DNA of 64,000 bases. Source: Neurospora tetrasperma FGSC 2508. Its lineage: Eukaryota; Ascomycota; Sordariomycetes; Sordariales; Sordariaceae. The notes beneath the pieces were generated by a model that searched no databases, was not told the DNA's origin, and saw only the letters and a program-made list of their open reading frames with translations. Every line of letters begins with the position of its first letter. The stretch's first letter is position 1. The stretch covers positions 1,863,724 through 1,927,723 of the forward strand of contig NW_009799104.1 in NCBI RefSeq assembly GCF_000213175.1, read 5' to 3'. This document shows positions 44,479 through 56,980 of this stretch, piece after piece. The position numbers and the translations under genes are program-made.

Positions 44479-46017
44479 CCTCTTTGGCCATGCCCGCCAT
44501 TCTGCGTGGTTCTTCCAACGGCCGGGGGAAGGCAGACCATCAAGGTTCTGTAGGCTACTGCATGATAAGGGCTCGGCAAGTCCGAAAAAAAAAAAAAAAA
44601 ACGTTCAATTCGATCCATGACAACGGAAACGGTTGGGCTGGGTGTGGGCGGACGTGTGTGTGGTGAGTGGCTGTTGACAGTCTTGACTCGAATTTGCTGC
44701 GTGGTTGTCGTCGTCAGTCGTCACAGCTTCGCAAGCACGCAACAACAAACCCTTGCTCCTTCTTCCACTTCAGTTTCATCCAAAGAAGGCCTCGGAAAAG
44801 GGAATGAGTGAGCCACGGAAATAGCAGTCACAGTCGAACAATTCCCGTCGCTTCTTTCCGGTTGTGTGGTACACGCAGTCCATTCGGGCGTTCGTGCTGC
44901 ATACTTACCTTTACATAGCAGCTGCCAGTTCTGTCGTGTAGTGCAGGGAAGTGCAGTGCAGTGTAATGCGAGACAGTCGGGTAGGTACGATGGAAAGCCA
45001 TTCAGATTGGGACAATGCCCACTGCTCTTTCCTCACTTGTTCGACATTGATCGTGACTGCAAACTAAACGGCTGGGCTGTTGAGCGAACTGAGATGACCT
45101 GGCTGGATACAAACACTCCGCGGCAAACCAAGTACCACTGACAAAGCATGTGCGCGTGCTTGTCGAACCCCATTGCCCGTTGCATAAACTGAAGTACCCA
45201 GAGGTAGGTACTTATCAATAACACACACTGCACGCAACTCACTGACTCAGCAACTAACTGCAGCATTCACGCATGCATTCAACATTCACTGCAAAGCACT
45301 GCAACTGCAGGTCGGTCGGGCTTTGAGCCGAAGTTCCCTTCCCTTTCAATCTCGCGGAGCTCTTGCTCTTTCCACTTGGTCTTGCGCTTCTCTCGGCTCT
45401 TGTGTGACGTTACACAACATCCCAACAAGCGAGCAAAAAGCAGTAACGATCGGATCACCAAACTGTGTATGTAACCAACTGAGTGACTGACCCAACCCAA
45501 CGAATCGAGATAACATCCGTCACTGGAAGTCAGGTCGGAGGGGATGGATGAACTGCGAGGTTCCAGTCACCACCGGCGGTCATGTGTAACGAAACATTCC
45601 CCATTCATCGAGTGTAACTCAGTTACGAGTGCAGAAGTGTCGTCTAGGCAACATCGTCCGTTTTTTGACTGCCTACATACCACCCAAAGGTAAACCAGAC
45701 CCTTGCGACGTCGTTGTCAATCCTACCCATTCAGTGTGTGTGTGTGAATCTCCGGCCAGTTGAGTCACTCTACCTATCCCTTCAGCTTAGTTGTTGTTTA
45801 ATGCTCGGCCAGCCCTTTAAAGACGGGAATCTCGATGAGTGGAAAGAAAGGCATATCTATGCATTGGGGATCTGCATCGCTCGAACGGATTTCATGTTTA
45901 ATAATCATCCGCCTCCTCTCTCTCTCTCTCGTCTGGCAGCTAAGTGGGTGGCCCCAGCCTTATCGGTTGGTCGAATGGTGGTATTTCTTATACCGCCCAG
46001 TATCAGTACCGATGGGT

Positions 46018-46125
46018 ACCTAGGTAGATAGTTCAAAGAACTCGCTTCAACCCTTGAAGAAAAGTTGTCGTCATCTTGCGCAACCAAGTCAAGGTCCGAC
46101 ATGCCCCGGCAACATACCTAGGTAG
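46018..46125. repeat. pair of ACCTAGGTAG palindromic motifs
   Basis: Identical decamers begin at 46018 and 46116, 98 bp apart, and both are followed by AT. The core CCTAGG is self-complementary. Confidence 0.7.
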
Positions 46126-47341
46126 ATGCTCTCAGCAGTTGACATCAAGCATCTAATTGTCGTGATGTGACTTCACAACCGTTCTTAACTAGGCTCTAGC
46201 CTGGCGTGAAGTCAAAGGTAATATCAACCAGTCTGATATGTATGGGCCCAATAAGCGTGATCTTTGCCCGTTGCCCTGCCCAACAAACTCCGACAGTTGT
46301 TGTTGGTCCGCTTCTCTCGGACTTAAGCCACCATAACGCCATCATTTCCTGCCTGCCCGCCTGCCTGCCCTCCGTGGCCCTTTGGGGTTTGACCCGGCTC
46401 AGCCGGCTACCTACCTACCTACCTAGCAAAATGGTCCTTTTGATTGCTGTTTTATTTCTTTGCCTATTCACAGCAAGCTTAAGAACCAGTACTTTTGTTC
46501 TACACTAGTTCGTCGGTAACGGTCCGAAACGAGAGAGACTGGTTTAATATTAAATGTAGATCCGGAGACCGGTATACGGGGATACGAGTACGTAGGTATA
46601 GAAGGGAGCGAACTGAAGAGAGTCAAAAAGTGAGTCTACTGCGTAATTCGTATCCGTATATCATGAAATTTAGCCATACCAATGAAGACGATAGCGAGAT
46701 ATGAAACCTCAGCTCTTTCCTTGCACTGAATGTTGCCACCAAGACAAAGACGTTTTGTAGATAACAACATGTGTAGGTACGGCTCGACTCGAATGACAAG
46801 AACACTTAAGTTTCACATATCAGGTCTTCCAATGTCAGAAAAAGCCCCCCCATACGGACAGGTAGGTAGAGGTAGATAGGTAATCATCTAGGATAGGTAG
46901 CCGGCGTTAACAGGAGGTGGAACGATGAGCCGGACTGCAGATCCGAACGGGCGGGCGACGGTCAACCCGGGGTTACTGTACCGGCCGGCCGCGGTCGTCC
47001 GGGCCGCTTAACAATCTCCACTTGTATGTTGTATACCACTGGCCCTGACAAATACCAGTCGTCGTAACGGCCATTTCGGGTTGCACAGCTGTACCGACGA
47101 CCAACAAGTTTGAAATGGAAAAGCACGTGGGTAGTAGGTACGATAGGACGGTCCCGCTGCTGGCAAACAAACAGATTACGATATGCGAGGGTCTTCACAC
47201 ATATGAGATGGAGAGTGTGTGTGATTAAAGCCCTTGCGAACATTGCTGCGCCGCGGACGGGCTGTTTGACGGGCAGTGGGGGAGAGACAAGCCTCGACAA
47301 CAAGGGGCGGCCGGCCGCGTATAGCGCCAGCGGGGCGAGGT

Positions 47342-47364
47342 AAAAAAAAAAAAAAAAAAAAAAG
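47342..47364. repeat. homopolymer A23
   Basis: Uninterrupted run of 23 A, preceded by GAGGT and followed by GTTGGG. Confidence 0.9.
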
Positions 47365-48288
47365 TTGGGAGGAGTTGGTTCAGTTGTTAGTTAGTTGGTT
47401 TCTGATGTCTTGTTTGTTGGTTGCCGGCTGTATACTATCAACAATTTTCAGGGTTTCTTAGTCGGGGGGTTAATTAATCTAGTGTATTCTAGTCGGGCTT
47501 GACCACACTACTGTAGCTTGAGGCTAGGTAGGTAGGATGATATCTGGATCCTGGCCTCGTCGTCGTCTCCAGTTTGAAAAAGAGGATCGTCGTCGTTAAG
47601 GATCGATCATTCAGGATCGCTGCTGCGTGGAAGAACGCGATAAGCATCGAGAACCGATCAGGGGGTGGAATTGACGCATGCGATTGGCTCCAATTCCCAT
47701 GGGGAACCGAGACCACACTAGACGTTTGCTTTCCTTCTTTTGTGGGTTTATGGCGGGGAGCAAAAAAGGGGGCCACCTAGGCACCGGACCGCCCTGTCAG
47801 GTAGACTGTCGAAAAGGTATAGTCTAGTAGTGTCATTGTCTCTGTCTGATCTCTGGAAAAACATGCGCTGCGCACCCATGGATGGACGCTACGGGACCGA
47901 ACCCACCGGCGGCCGAAGGATTGCAATGTCTCAGTTGCCTGAGCCATCGTACCTAGACGAGGTACCAGCCGAGCTACCTAGCGTCCACTGCCGCCGCCAC
48001 GCTACTGTTTAGGTCTTCTCGAGCCTTGGGAAAGAAGAACAGAGAGAGCCCTGTATTCGTTCGGAACTCTCGCCAAGCTGCGTAGAAACAGAAGAAGAAG
48101 TTCTTGTCTCAAAGGAAAAACAGAAAAACAAAAAGACGGATAGTTTAAACGCCGAAGGGGATCGGAATTACGAACAAGGCGTACTCAGCATACATTCCTC
48201 ATTGGTGTCTTTCCATGTCGTGAGAAGAAACTGCCGTCCGATCAACAACTGCGGTTCGCTCCAACAATCGATGAACGTGCCATGCTCG

Positions 48289-48313
48289 ATGCCATGCCAT
48301 GCCATGCCATGCC
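48289..48313. repeat. microsatellite (ATGCC)5
   Basis: Five perfect pentanucleotide units. Confidence 0.95.
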
Positions 48314-48902
48314 GTTCTGTTTCATTCAGACTTGAACTACGTAGTAACAGTGTGTGCACCGAATACCCGCTCATCTAGGGCAGTGATGCCACTACGACAG
48401 TACAGCATCACCATGAACAAACACTGTTGGTTCGCATGATACCTACTACTGCCCTGAAATCTATGTTACGTATGTAGGTATGTCGCTCGCTTCGCTTTCG
48501 GTGGTTTGTTCCTGAACTTGCGCGTCCTTTTTTTCTGCCGTTCAGAAACGAGAGAGTTAGGAACACAGTAAAACCCCTGCAAGTCCTTTGCTGCGTCAGT
48601 CTGTCCCATCTCGAGGCTGTCAAACGCCGAGCTAGAACGGAAGTCTGATAGGCAACGCTAGTTACGAAACTGGTATAGTTGAGGATTTTGTGCCAGTCGA
48701 GCCAGTGACGGAGATTCTGGTGTGTCCCGAAAAGGAAATGTACCTGGCTTCTTTGTCAGATTCTTAGTTCTTCCTCACTGTCTTTTCTCACCAGTCCATC
48801 GGGTCCGTCAGGACCTACCCGACTCACCCTCCCTTACAATAGCTGGTTATATGGTGTGCTTTTGCTTTTTCGTAGACTATGCTACCCTCACCGTCGTTTG
48901 AT

Positions 48903-48923
48903 GACGACGACGACGACGACGAC
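48903..48923. repeat. microsatellite (GAC)7
   Basis: Seven perfect GAC units followed by an AAC interruption and another GAC. Confidence 0.95.
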
Positions 48924-49580
48924 AACGACCTGACAACAAAAAAAAAAGAATGGAACTGTAGACTTGCTGTTCACCTGTGACTGCTTTCCGCACAAACTGA
49001 GCGGTTAACGTCGCTTTCTTGTTAATCAGCTATCAACTGCCCCATCAGCCCTACCCCCAAGCCCCCATCGTCTGTCTTTGCTGCTTGGAGTTAGCGTGAG
49101 TAACGTGGGGGGGGGGCGGCAACTTGGAGAAACCGTCAATCATCCAGTGCCGATTCAACCGTCCAAGCCAAGTGGGGAGCAGGTCGTGCCAGGACAAGCC
49201 AGTTGGGACAGACAGCACTATTGATGTGATACGCTACCGTGATCTCAATCACGAGATTAGACTATTGCCTTGGAGCGAGACCGGATTTTGCTATGCGAAT
49301 GCGAATTGTCAGATTACTCGACTTGGTAGGACCCTAAGTAGAATCATATGAGGGAATCCACTCCACGGAGTAGTAGGTTACTGTTGCCATTTGAGCCAAG
49401 CTTCAAACTACTCAAAAATCACAGAATCAAACAACAACAACAACAGAGAGAAGATTCTGAGTGAATAGATGTGATGGTATTCATGGTCTTTTAACCCCAA
49501 CAAATTGAGAAATTTCAGAAATCTTTATTCGTAAAGCGTGTTCGAGCACTTCGAACCCACGTGAACGCTGGAATCCCGTG

Positions 49581-49609
<29 letters not shown>
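49581..49609. repeat. homopolymer A29
   Basis: Uninterrupted run of 29 A about 400 bp beyond the 3' end of the bZIP gene (on the plus strand). Confidence 0.9.
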
Positions 49610-49611
<2 letters not shown>

Positions 49612-50017
49612 ATATCCGCAAAAAGAAAACCTGTGCCATGCCTTGCCTCAAGTCATAGAAAATTCAAACAAAAGAAAGAGCAGAGTGATCGCCCAACCGG
49701 TTTGTCCCTTTCCTTTATAAGTCCCTTCCCCCCTAAATCTCCAAAATTCCCACATGGGTTGTGAGCACCAAAAAGTTGTACAGTGTAGAAGCGAATAGAT
49801 AAAGTTTGCCCCTGACCATCCCCACAACTGGCAATGGCCAAAGTTATCATGAAGTGAAGAGAGAGAGAGAGAGAGGCTTCACATATGTTGCGAGACCATG
49901 CCCGGGGAGCTAGGTATCGACAAGGGTGTCCTAGGGTACTCGTAGCTACCCGAATCGGAGCAACTCGCCGAGTGATCGTATGGGTGTTGCAGAGGAGGGG
50001 TCTATGGCCATCCAGCA

Positions 50018-50927
50018 TCAGCAACCATGTTCCCGCTTGATATAGCTTCTTGTGGGGGAACTCACGTGAGGCATGTTGTCATATGGTGAAGGAGCCCCGG
50101 TATTCATGTCGACGCTCGGGAGATAACCGTAGTTCATGTAAACAGTGTCGTCCGCACCGGGATAGCCCGGCTCACGCTTGATGGCGTCGCTAAAAGGTGC
50201 CATAGAGGGGAGCGTCACCGGTACTGGCGCAGTTGTATAGTAATCGTGGTAAGCCGCCTCTGTTGTCACCGCCCGGTAGGAGTGCACGGGGGCGTAGAGC
50301 ATCTCCTCGGGGGGAGGGGGGTACGATGGGTAGGTGAACATGGGCGGCGAGTGCGAAAGCGATCGGTCCCTCTCGTCGTACGAAGCGCCAAAGGTGTAGT
50401 CGTCCTCGGGATGCATCGGGGGTGTGAACTGATTCTTGTTGACCGGCACCGGTTTTTGCTGCGACACTGAGGCCTGTTTCTGGGCCTTTGCAGTCTGTTG
50501 TTGGGTGCGTTTTGTGGTCTTGCTGGCAGGACTGGTCTTTTCTGTTCCGGGTGACGACGAGGAGTCATCTGATGTGCCGGCCCGCCTCTCGAGATCCTCC
50601 AGACGCTTCTTAAGCTTCTTCCCTGCAGCGCGAGTGTTAGCATCTAGCTGTTACCAACTATCGCGAGTCCCGTTGTGATGACATACTGTAGTTGCGCTGA
50701 GCAATGCGGTTCTGAATTCTCCTGCGCTCAGCCAGATCTGAGATCTTTGTCCAGTCCTCATCAGGGTTTGCCGAGCTGCTGAAAGCACTGCTTGTTCCGT
50801 GGCCGGAATACTGACGGGGCGGTTGGGGTTGGTGCGCCTGGTAGGCGTAGTGGTGTTGTTGCTGCATGGAGAACATGGCTGATGATGGGTATGGTTCAAG
50901 CCCTCGACTCTGAAGATATACAGACAT
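50018..50927 (-). CDS. bZIP transcription factor with a very short zipper
   Basis: Two exons are read on the minus strand: 50927-50687 and 50622-50018 (donor GTATGT, acceptor TGCAG, phase 1), giving 281 aa. The basic region is at about residues 62-85: DLAERRRIQNRIAQRNYRKK, with the invariant N-x7-R as Asn73 and Arg81. The intron falls inside the Arg81 codon. The following segment (KLKKRLEDLERRAGTSD) has only about two heptads of leucine before a Ser-rich linker, so the zipper is short. The N-terminus is Gln/His/Tyr-rich, and the C-terminal half is Pro/Tyr-rich and acidic, like an activation domain. Two psi-K-x-E sites (AIKREPG, YIKREHG) are possible SUMO sites. The gene stands alone, with about 7.7 kb of non-coding DNA on its 3' side and about 13 kb on its 5' side. 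The first ATG is used; another in-frame start is at 50876. Confidence 0.88.
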
Positions 50928-51191
50928 GTGCGTGTGTGTTGCAGATGGTCAAGATGGTAGAGGTGGGAGGCACTGTGGTGGGATAGCAACTCGAAGAGGG
51001 AAGGGGGAGGAGGCTATCGTGTTATATATCCAAATCGCCGAAGAGAAGGGTGTGAATGAGAGGTACGGAGTTACTTGGTGTTACATACATCTTGTACCCA
51101 TTCCAAACACAGCCCCGTGGTGTGTAGATGGTACTTCCTGGGTGCTTTTGGCAGTCTGCTTCTTCCTTCTCGTCGAACATCCGTCCACAAC

Positions 51192-51205
51192 GGTAGGTAC
51201 CTACC
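51192..51205. promoter_or_regulatory. 14-nt perfect palindrome GGTAGGTACCTACC upstream of the bZIP gene
   Basis: The sequence equals its own reverse complement and lies about 265 bp upstream of the bZIP start codon. The same TAGGTA core recurs across the window. A regulatory role is only a possibility. Confidence 0.5.
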
Positions 51206-54200
51206 TCATGGCTGCCACCCTTGACCCTGCAACCGCCTTGGGCTGAGTCCTCTTGGTCTCGGCGGGTCTTGCAGAACGGTGCAGTACACTAGAGGTAGGC
51301 TGGGCCAAGAGCCTGCATGAAGAGACACTGCAGTGGTTGGGACGGCCATTGAATCCCTGTACCTATCCAGAGAACTCTGCAGCGCACCTCACCTTTGAAC
51401 CCTGGCCCCTCAAGATCGGGGCTGTCCCCTCTCTCGGCTGTCCCCAGTGATCCCCCTCTGCCCTCGAGGGCTAATTAACTGCCTGGTCCCCCCGTCCAAT
51501 GCCATCAGTGCCGGGTGTACCAGATCGCCTGGGCTCCTGACCCACCTGCCCATGCCTCCCCATCTTTCTGTTCTCTTATCCAGGCCTCAAGATTGCGAGC
51601 GGCAGCATGTCTCGCAAGCCATGAAGCAGTTGTCATGTTGAAACCGACCATCATTCCGTGTGCGAGGATCTCGGTCATGATGTAGGTATTAGTGTACATG
51701 GGAGCCTCCAATCTCTCTCGTGGGTACTGTTGTAGTAGTGGTTTGGGAAAGCAGGGCTTAGCTGTAACTTACATGACTTTGGAAAGAAGAGTGAAATCTA
51801 CCTCTAGTGTACATGAAATTCATGGACATGGTAACCGTACCACTGGGTTGTCACGCAAAGGGCGAGGGCGTCGTCTTATTTGGGGGGAGGGGAGGGGAGG
51901 GGTGTGAATGAATGGAAGACTTGTCCGATGTGAATCCCGCGTCCATCGAAAAAAGGACTCGGGCGCTGGTGGATGACTTTACGAGCAGCCATTGCAGGAG
52001 GGCGTGTGTGCTTGGGGTACAATCGATGCCCCAATGGTGGTGAGTGGGACTCGGATGTGATTTGGAGATTCTTCCAGGTAAAAAAGACGGCAAGTGGAGG
52101 TCCGTCGCGAATGTATCGATCCACCTATGCTGTGGATTGATGGACGCCCCGTCCGGTGCGGGCAGTGCGGGTACCTGTGGGGTCATTGGGGTTCAGAGAC
52201 GGTGACGCTACCTCTAGAAAAGGAACGGTGCGCTACGGATAGCGCTAGTACGGATGCACGCCTCCCCAACGGTGGGTTCTAGTGGAGTGTTTACCAAACG
52301 GCGCTGTCAAAAAGAGGTTTAACCTAGTGGATTCGCCTCTAGGCTGCCATATTTCGAGAAGGAAGATCCATAAGAACCTTGCCAGAGAATGCGGGCTAAT
52401 TTAGGACTCCACACCAACCACAAAACAAGATATTGCGCCCTAATTTTACCATTTATCCCGAATTACCCCTGCCAGACATCGCATCTTGACACCCTCATGA
52501 GGAGATATTTTGGGAAAAATGCGAGGGCTTGCTGCGGCTCATCTATGTTCACTACGGATGGCTTTTGACTGGATATCTGTCCACTAGCGGTGAGAAGAAT
52601 GAGTCTGAAGCGTGCGGAACAAATTCTCGTCGCCTTCGTCGCTTTTTACATTCTTTGGCTGACGATATACAGGGAAAGGGTTCGGTCCCAAACAATGACA
52701 AAACCGAATATCCCTGCCTGCCATACCTTATTCCCCGGATTTCTTGCATCATGAATGGCGTGTGTACTTCCTGGCTGTAATGTAGGCTATATGTACGTAC
52801 CTCTGGGCAGGCGGCCGTGCCGTAGCAGCGGGATCGCCAGCAGGTCAGAAGCCGCCTTGGGACAAGTCACGGCTCGCCGTTGGATGGACCAGGGTTAGCT
52901 GGCTTATCGTGCTGCCCAACTTCGCCAACTTGCGCCAGAAAAACTATACTTGCCTGACACCGTCGAGAAGAAAGCTGACTGGTCAGCAAATCTCAGGGGT
53001 CGAGCACCCCCCTCTCCAGGTGTTCAGGGCTCCTTGAAATGATAAAGGGTCCCAGTCTACGCCTTTGAATTGCTTAAATCCGTGAAAGCATAGGCCGTGG
53101 GCCCAGAACACCACCACTGAAGAGTAAAAACAATGTGGTTCAGGTACGCCTAGGTGGTGACCCAGATGAGTAGATCATGATAACCAATTTCTTCACATGA
53201 TTAACAACTCCTGTTGGGGTACCCACTTGGCACGACATCATGACTTATAGCCTATACATTGTCCACGGTCCAACTGCTGCGGTATCGTGTTCTTGTAGAT
53301 CCAGTAATATGTGGACAACTCAGAGGGTCAACATTGCCAAGGTGACGAGTCAAGACGGAAGAAGAGACGCCGCGGGCGTGTGATTGACAGCACGTCCGAA
53401 ACAAGGGCCTCGTTGCGGTGCTCCTTAACTTCATGAAGATATATAGGGATCTTGATCCGATCCTGGCAATGATAGCATTATTTTTTTTTTTCTGGTGAGG
53501 TGCAAGGCACTGATGCATATTGAACACTTGATCTCGAACACGCTTGGTCTTTCCACCCACCAGCGGCCAGATTACCCAGTTCTCCAGATATTTGGCGAAC
53601 TATGATTCGGTGGTAATTGTTGGTCGTTGAGCAGAGATACGGCACAGTATTGGTTTCCGTGCAACTGCAGTCCTATTCCACAGAGGGCTTTCTCTTGATG
53701 TTTTTGAAGTTCTTGAAATATCCCTCTGTTGCTGCTGGGCCATGTTGGCGCGGCCCCGATGTAACGAACAGCGAGTCGCCCTTAGGTTGTTGTCGTGTTA
53801 TTCCCGACATGGCAGGACTCGTGATATGTAGCCCATGCTGGGGGCCAACGGAGTGCTCTCCGGGAGGAAAAAGATCTCTAATTGACCAATCGCGACTTTA
53901 CATTAGCTTGCTTGACCTCGTAAGACCATGGGCGGCATGTAGTAGCTATACCTACTATGTATCAGCCTACCTTTCTATTCTCGCGTTCCAGTTAAAGTGG
54001 CTGTCGCACCAAGACTAATGACACCGCAAACTGGAAACCGTCGAACGTGAAGACAACACCGGAAGATTCATATTGGCACCGTTTACTTTGAACCCCGAGG
54101 AAGCGCTAGAAGTTGCGATGGGACGATTCTATTGCAATGTGATGTCGTCGAATAAATTTGTTACTGGCAAAGGATCTGAGCCTCGCGGCAACAGGTAACC

Positions 54201-56917
54201 CTTTCTGGTACGGCGGGGGTTGTTCAACTGCAGGCACGTGCTTTCTACATAGTAAGAGTTGGCCAAGAAATCAACTGTGTAATGGGTTGAAAATTACCAG
54301 GCACGATGAAGCTCTGTCATTGGCCAAATAACGGGCCCGCTGTTCAATGTCGATACCAGGATGTAATGGGTTAACGTACCTTTCCCCTTGCTTCCAAATC
54401 CTTTTTACGATGGATATATCCACCGTAAACACCGACAACAAAGCCAACAGTCCGAAAGTGACAACGCGCGCGCCCGGCCCGAGTTGAACTCGACGCGGAC
54501 CAGTCTGACTTGGGGCAGTGGCAGTGCGGTCACCAATTTCACCACCGGGTGCATCACATTACCACTCGTGTCTTAGATCCAAGCCTGCAATCAACCTGTG
54601 GGATCAGTAATCGCCCATATTCAGGTCCTAGTCAGAGAGCTCTTGAAAAGCTGCTGAGACTCGAACCACTGGCTCCTCAGGACCGGCTTGAGACCTCCAA
54701 GTAAGTTTCTCTTCTCCCCTCGCGGTTGACCGGCCCGCGTTCTAGGCACCAGGATATCCCTCGAAGGCGAAGCAGCAATGTCTGTAGCATTCTCGCGGCA
54801 ATCCACCCATGGTCTCAGGGTCATGGCTTCGAACAGCCACGATCACGCGGTTACAGCCTGTTAGGGCAAGAAACTCCAAAGACTGTTAAAATTGGGGCCA
54901 GGTTTGAGGGTGCTGGGAGCCACAAGGAGTGACACTGCTCTGAATTCCAGCTAGGACCAGCCTTCTGGCTTTTTAACCCCTTTCGGTCCAACCGCTCGGG
55001 GTCCCCTCCTAGATGGACGGAGTGCTCGTTACCGTTTTGTCTCTGTTTGCTATCTTGATGATTCCTTAAGACCAACTTTGGGGCTATTGAATGATTTGTT
55101 AATGGAAACCACCGCTAATGACAGACAACGGTGAATATTTCTTGACACTCATCAGAAGCTATCCACACCGGGTATCTACAGTCCCAGTAAACCATGCACG
55201 CAATTTCCAAGTAGTCTATCTAATGGAGCACAATCCACTTCTGTGGCACAGGCACAATCAGATCACTTGTTGACTTTGACCTATCACGAGCAGGTCCAAG
55301 TTCCCCCAGCTTAGCCTATTCCCTTGCACATTAAGGTGCTGACCCCTCTCCAACGTCGCCACCATCTTTGCCTTGGACAAGCCACGAAGTCCCTGCATTA
55401 TCAAGCGTCTCCGCTACTGGTTACGGAATCTGTAGGGCTGGAATTTGGATTGTGAAGTCGTTGGGGAAGGTTCCTATAAGCACCCCGTGCCGCGTCGATA
55501 GGATATCCACGTGCGTGAAGCCCCAAAGAATGCCATCGCGCTTCTGTACTTAGTAAGGCATGGGGGCCTCTTTAACTTGCCGATTCAGTTTGTACAGAGG
55601 CAGTATTAAGGGCACCACACCCGCGTGGCTCACGGACTCTAGCGGCAACTATACACAACCCACGCCTATTATTAATCGTCTGGACTGAAATACCGCTGGC
55701 CTTCTTCGGTCTTCGTGTTCGTATCGATTCGAAAATCAACTCACCTTCTGTATCTGGGAATCATGCTCATGCTCTAGGTCTACTGAATTCGTCACAGCCT
55801 CGTGGTTCTTTTGTGCTTTCCCTATGCAATGTTTCCCTGCAGCGGACAGTTTGGTAGTGTAGACTTTGCGTTCCATCGTTCGTGTTGGCCGTTGGATGTC
55901 AGCCTAAATAGAGCGGCTGAGGGTCGGGGTTTTACTTCTTTTGCTGCGTTTCTCCATGTTGACAATGCCGAACATGCCAACTGGGCTAAAAACGGAATTT
56001 TGGTTCAAAGGGTCATCTGAGCCTGTTATGTTGGACTTGCCAAGACAAGAGAGCGAGCTTGGCGACCGACCACTGCTGCTTCTCTGTTCTCAAAAAGGAA
56101 AGCTGAGATGTTAGTTCTCGAGTCTCGTTGGGCCAAGCAGCGCGCCAGGCGGCCAACAATATTTCAGGGGTTCGGGTGAGACATCCTCAAAGAACTTCAA
56201 GGATCATAGACATGAGAGTTTTCCTGATATCATTACCCCCAGCATGAACGTTATCGACGGGCCGGCTCGGACCTTTCTCCTCAGAAGTCAGCCTCCAGTC
56301 TGGGCTTCTTAACTGCCGTGCGTCCATTAGCTCATTGTAGTGGATAGCCAAGCAAGTGTGAGCGTCCCGGATTTATACGGTTGTGGTATCCGCCCCCCTT
56401 GTCCCCTGAAGTATGCATCTAGCACACCTTCATACACACGCGGCATAGGTACAGAAAAGGTGCTGAGGCAAGATGAGAGAAGGCTTACATGACCCGTTGC
56501 ACCGGGTCCGTCTTGCCCCTAACCTGAAGCATTCCTGGCCTCCGCTTACATATAGGTCGTATATCAAGCTTCTCTTTTGACAGTTTAAGGCCCTGTTTCG
56601 TTGCTGGTTGGGATATTATCCTGTTCCAAGAGGTATCAATCAGAATGAGCGCGTACTCCTGTTTATCTGCCCTCTATACAACGGGATTTCACCGGCGGGA
56701 CCAAGACCTTGGTATTGGGAACAAATGAAACAGATGGTGGGGTTGCAAAAATGGTAGCCTACTATATGTCCGACTTCAGAACACTACAACACCCAAGCCG
56801 TTGCTGCATGCTGCGTGCTGCGTGCCTGAGAATGTTCGAAGACCGGGGCATAGAAGCTTCTGAAAAAAGCATTTCCCATTCCGCCTGTGGGTACTAGAAA
56901 ATGTTTGCAGGGAAAGA

Positions 56918-56980
56918 AGAAAAAAAAAAAAAAAAAAAAAGAAAAGAAAAAAAAAAAAAAAAGAAAAAAAAAAAAAAAAA
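56918..56980. repeat. A-rich tract with regular G interruptions
   Basis: About 60 nt of A with four single G, giving spurious poly-Lys or poly-Phe frames on either strand. Confidence 0.9.

Larger units (their letters stand above)
44475..50017. other. gene-poor region right of the gap
   Basis: About 5.5 kb in which I find no supported coding frame; all frames are short (the longest about 113 codons) and without domains. It contains A runs at 47342-47364 and 49581-49609, (ATGCC)5 at 48289-48313, (GAC)7 at 48903-48923, a GA tract at 49859-49875, a (CTAC) tract near 46408-46424, and two ACCTAGGTAG palindromes at 46018-46027 and 46116-46125. Composition is mixed, not strongly AT-rich. A more AT-rich patch at 46500-46710 could be a small relic, but I cannot name it. 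Confidence 0.45.

Noticed and set aside
43395-44666. Open frames of 326-407 codons crossing the gap
   Set aside because: They are open only because N bases are untranslatable; the visible ends have no coding features.
46500-46710. Slightly AT-rich patch as a mutated transposon relic
   Set aside because: It is too short, with no recognisable protein motif or terminal repeat; base composition alone is weak evidence.
49540-49570. GGGTTCGAA on the minus strand as a T-loop
   Set aside because: No T-stem or cloverleaf can be formed.
54640-54710. Possible tRNA on the minus strand (GGTTCGAGTC motif)
   Set aside because: The T-stem does not pair and no acceptor stem can be drawn.
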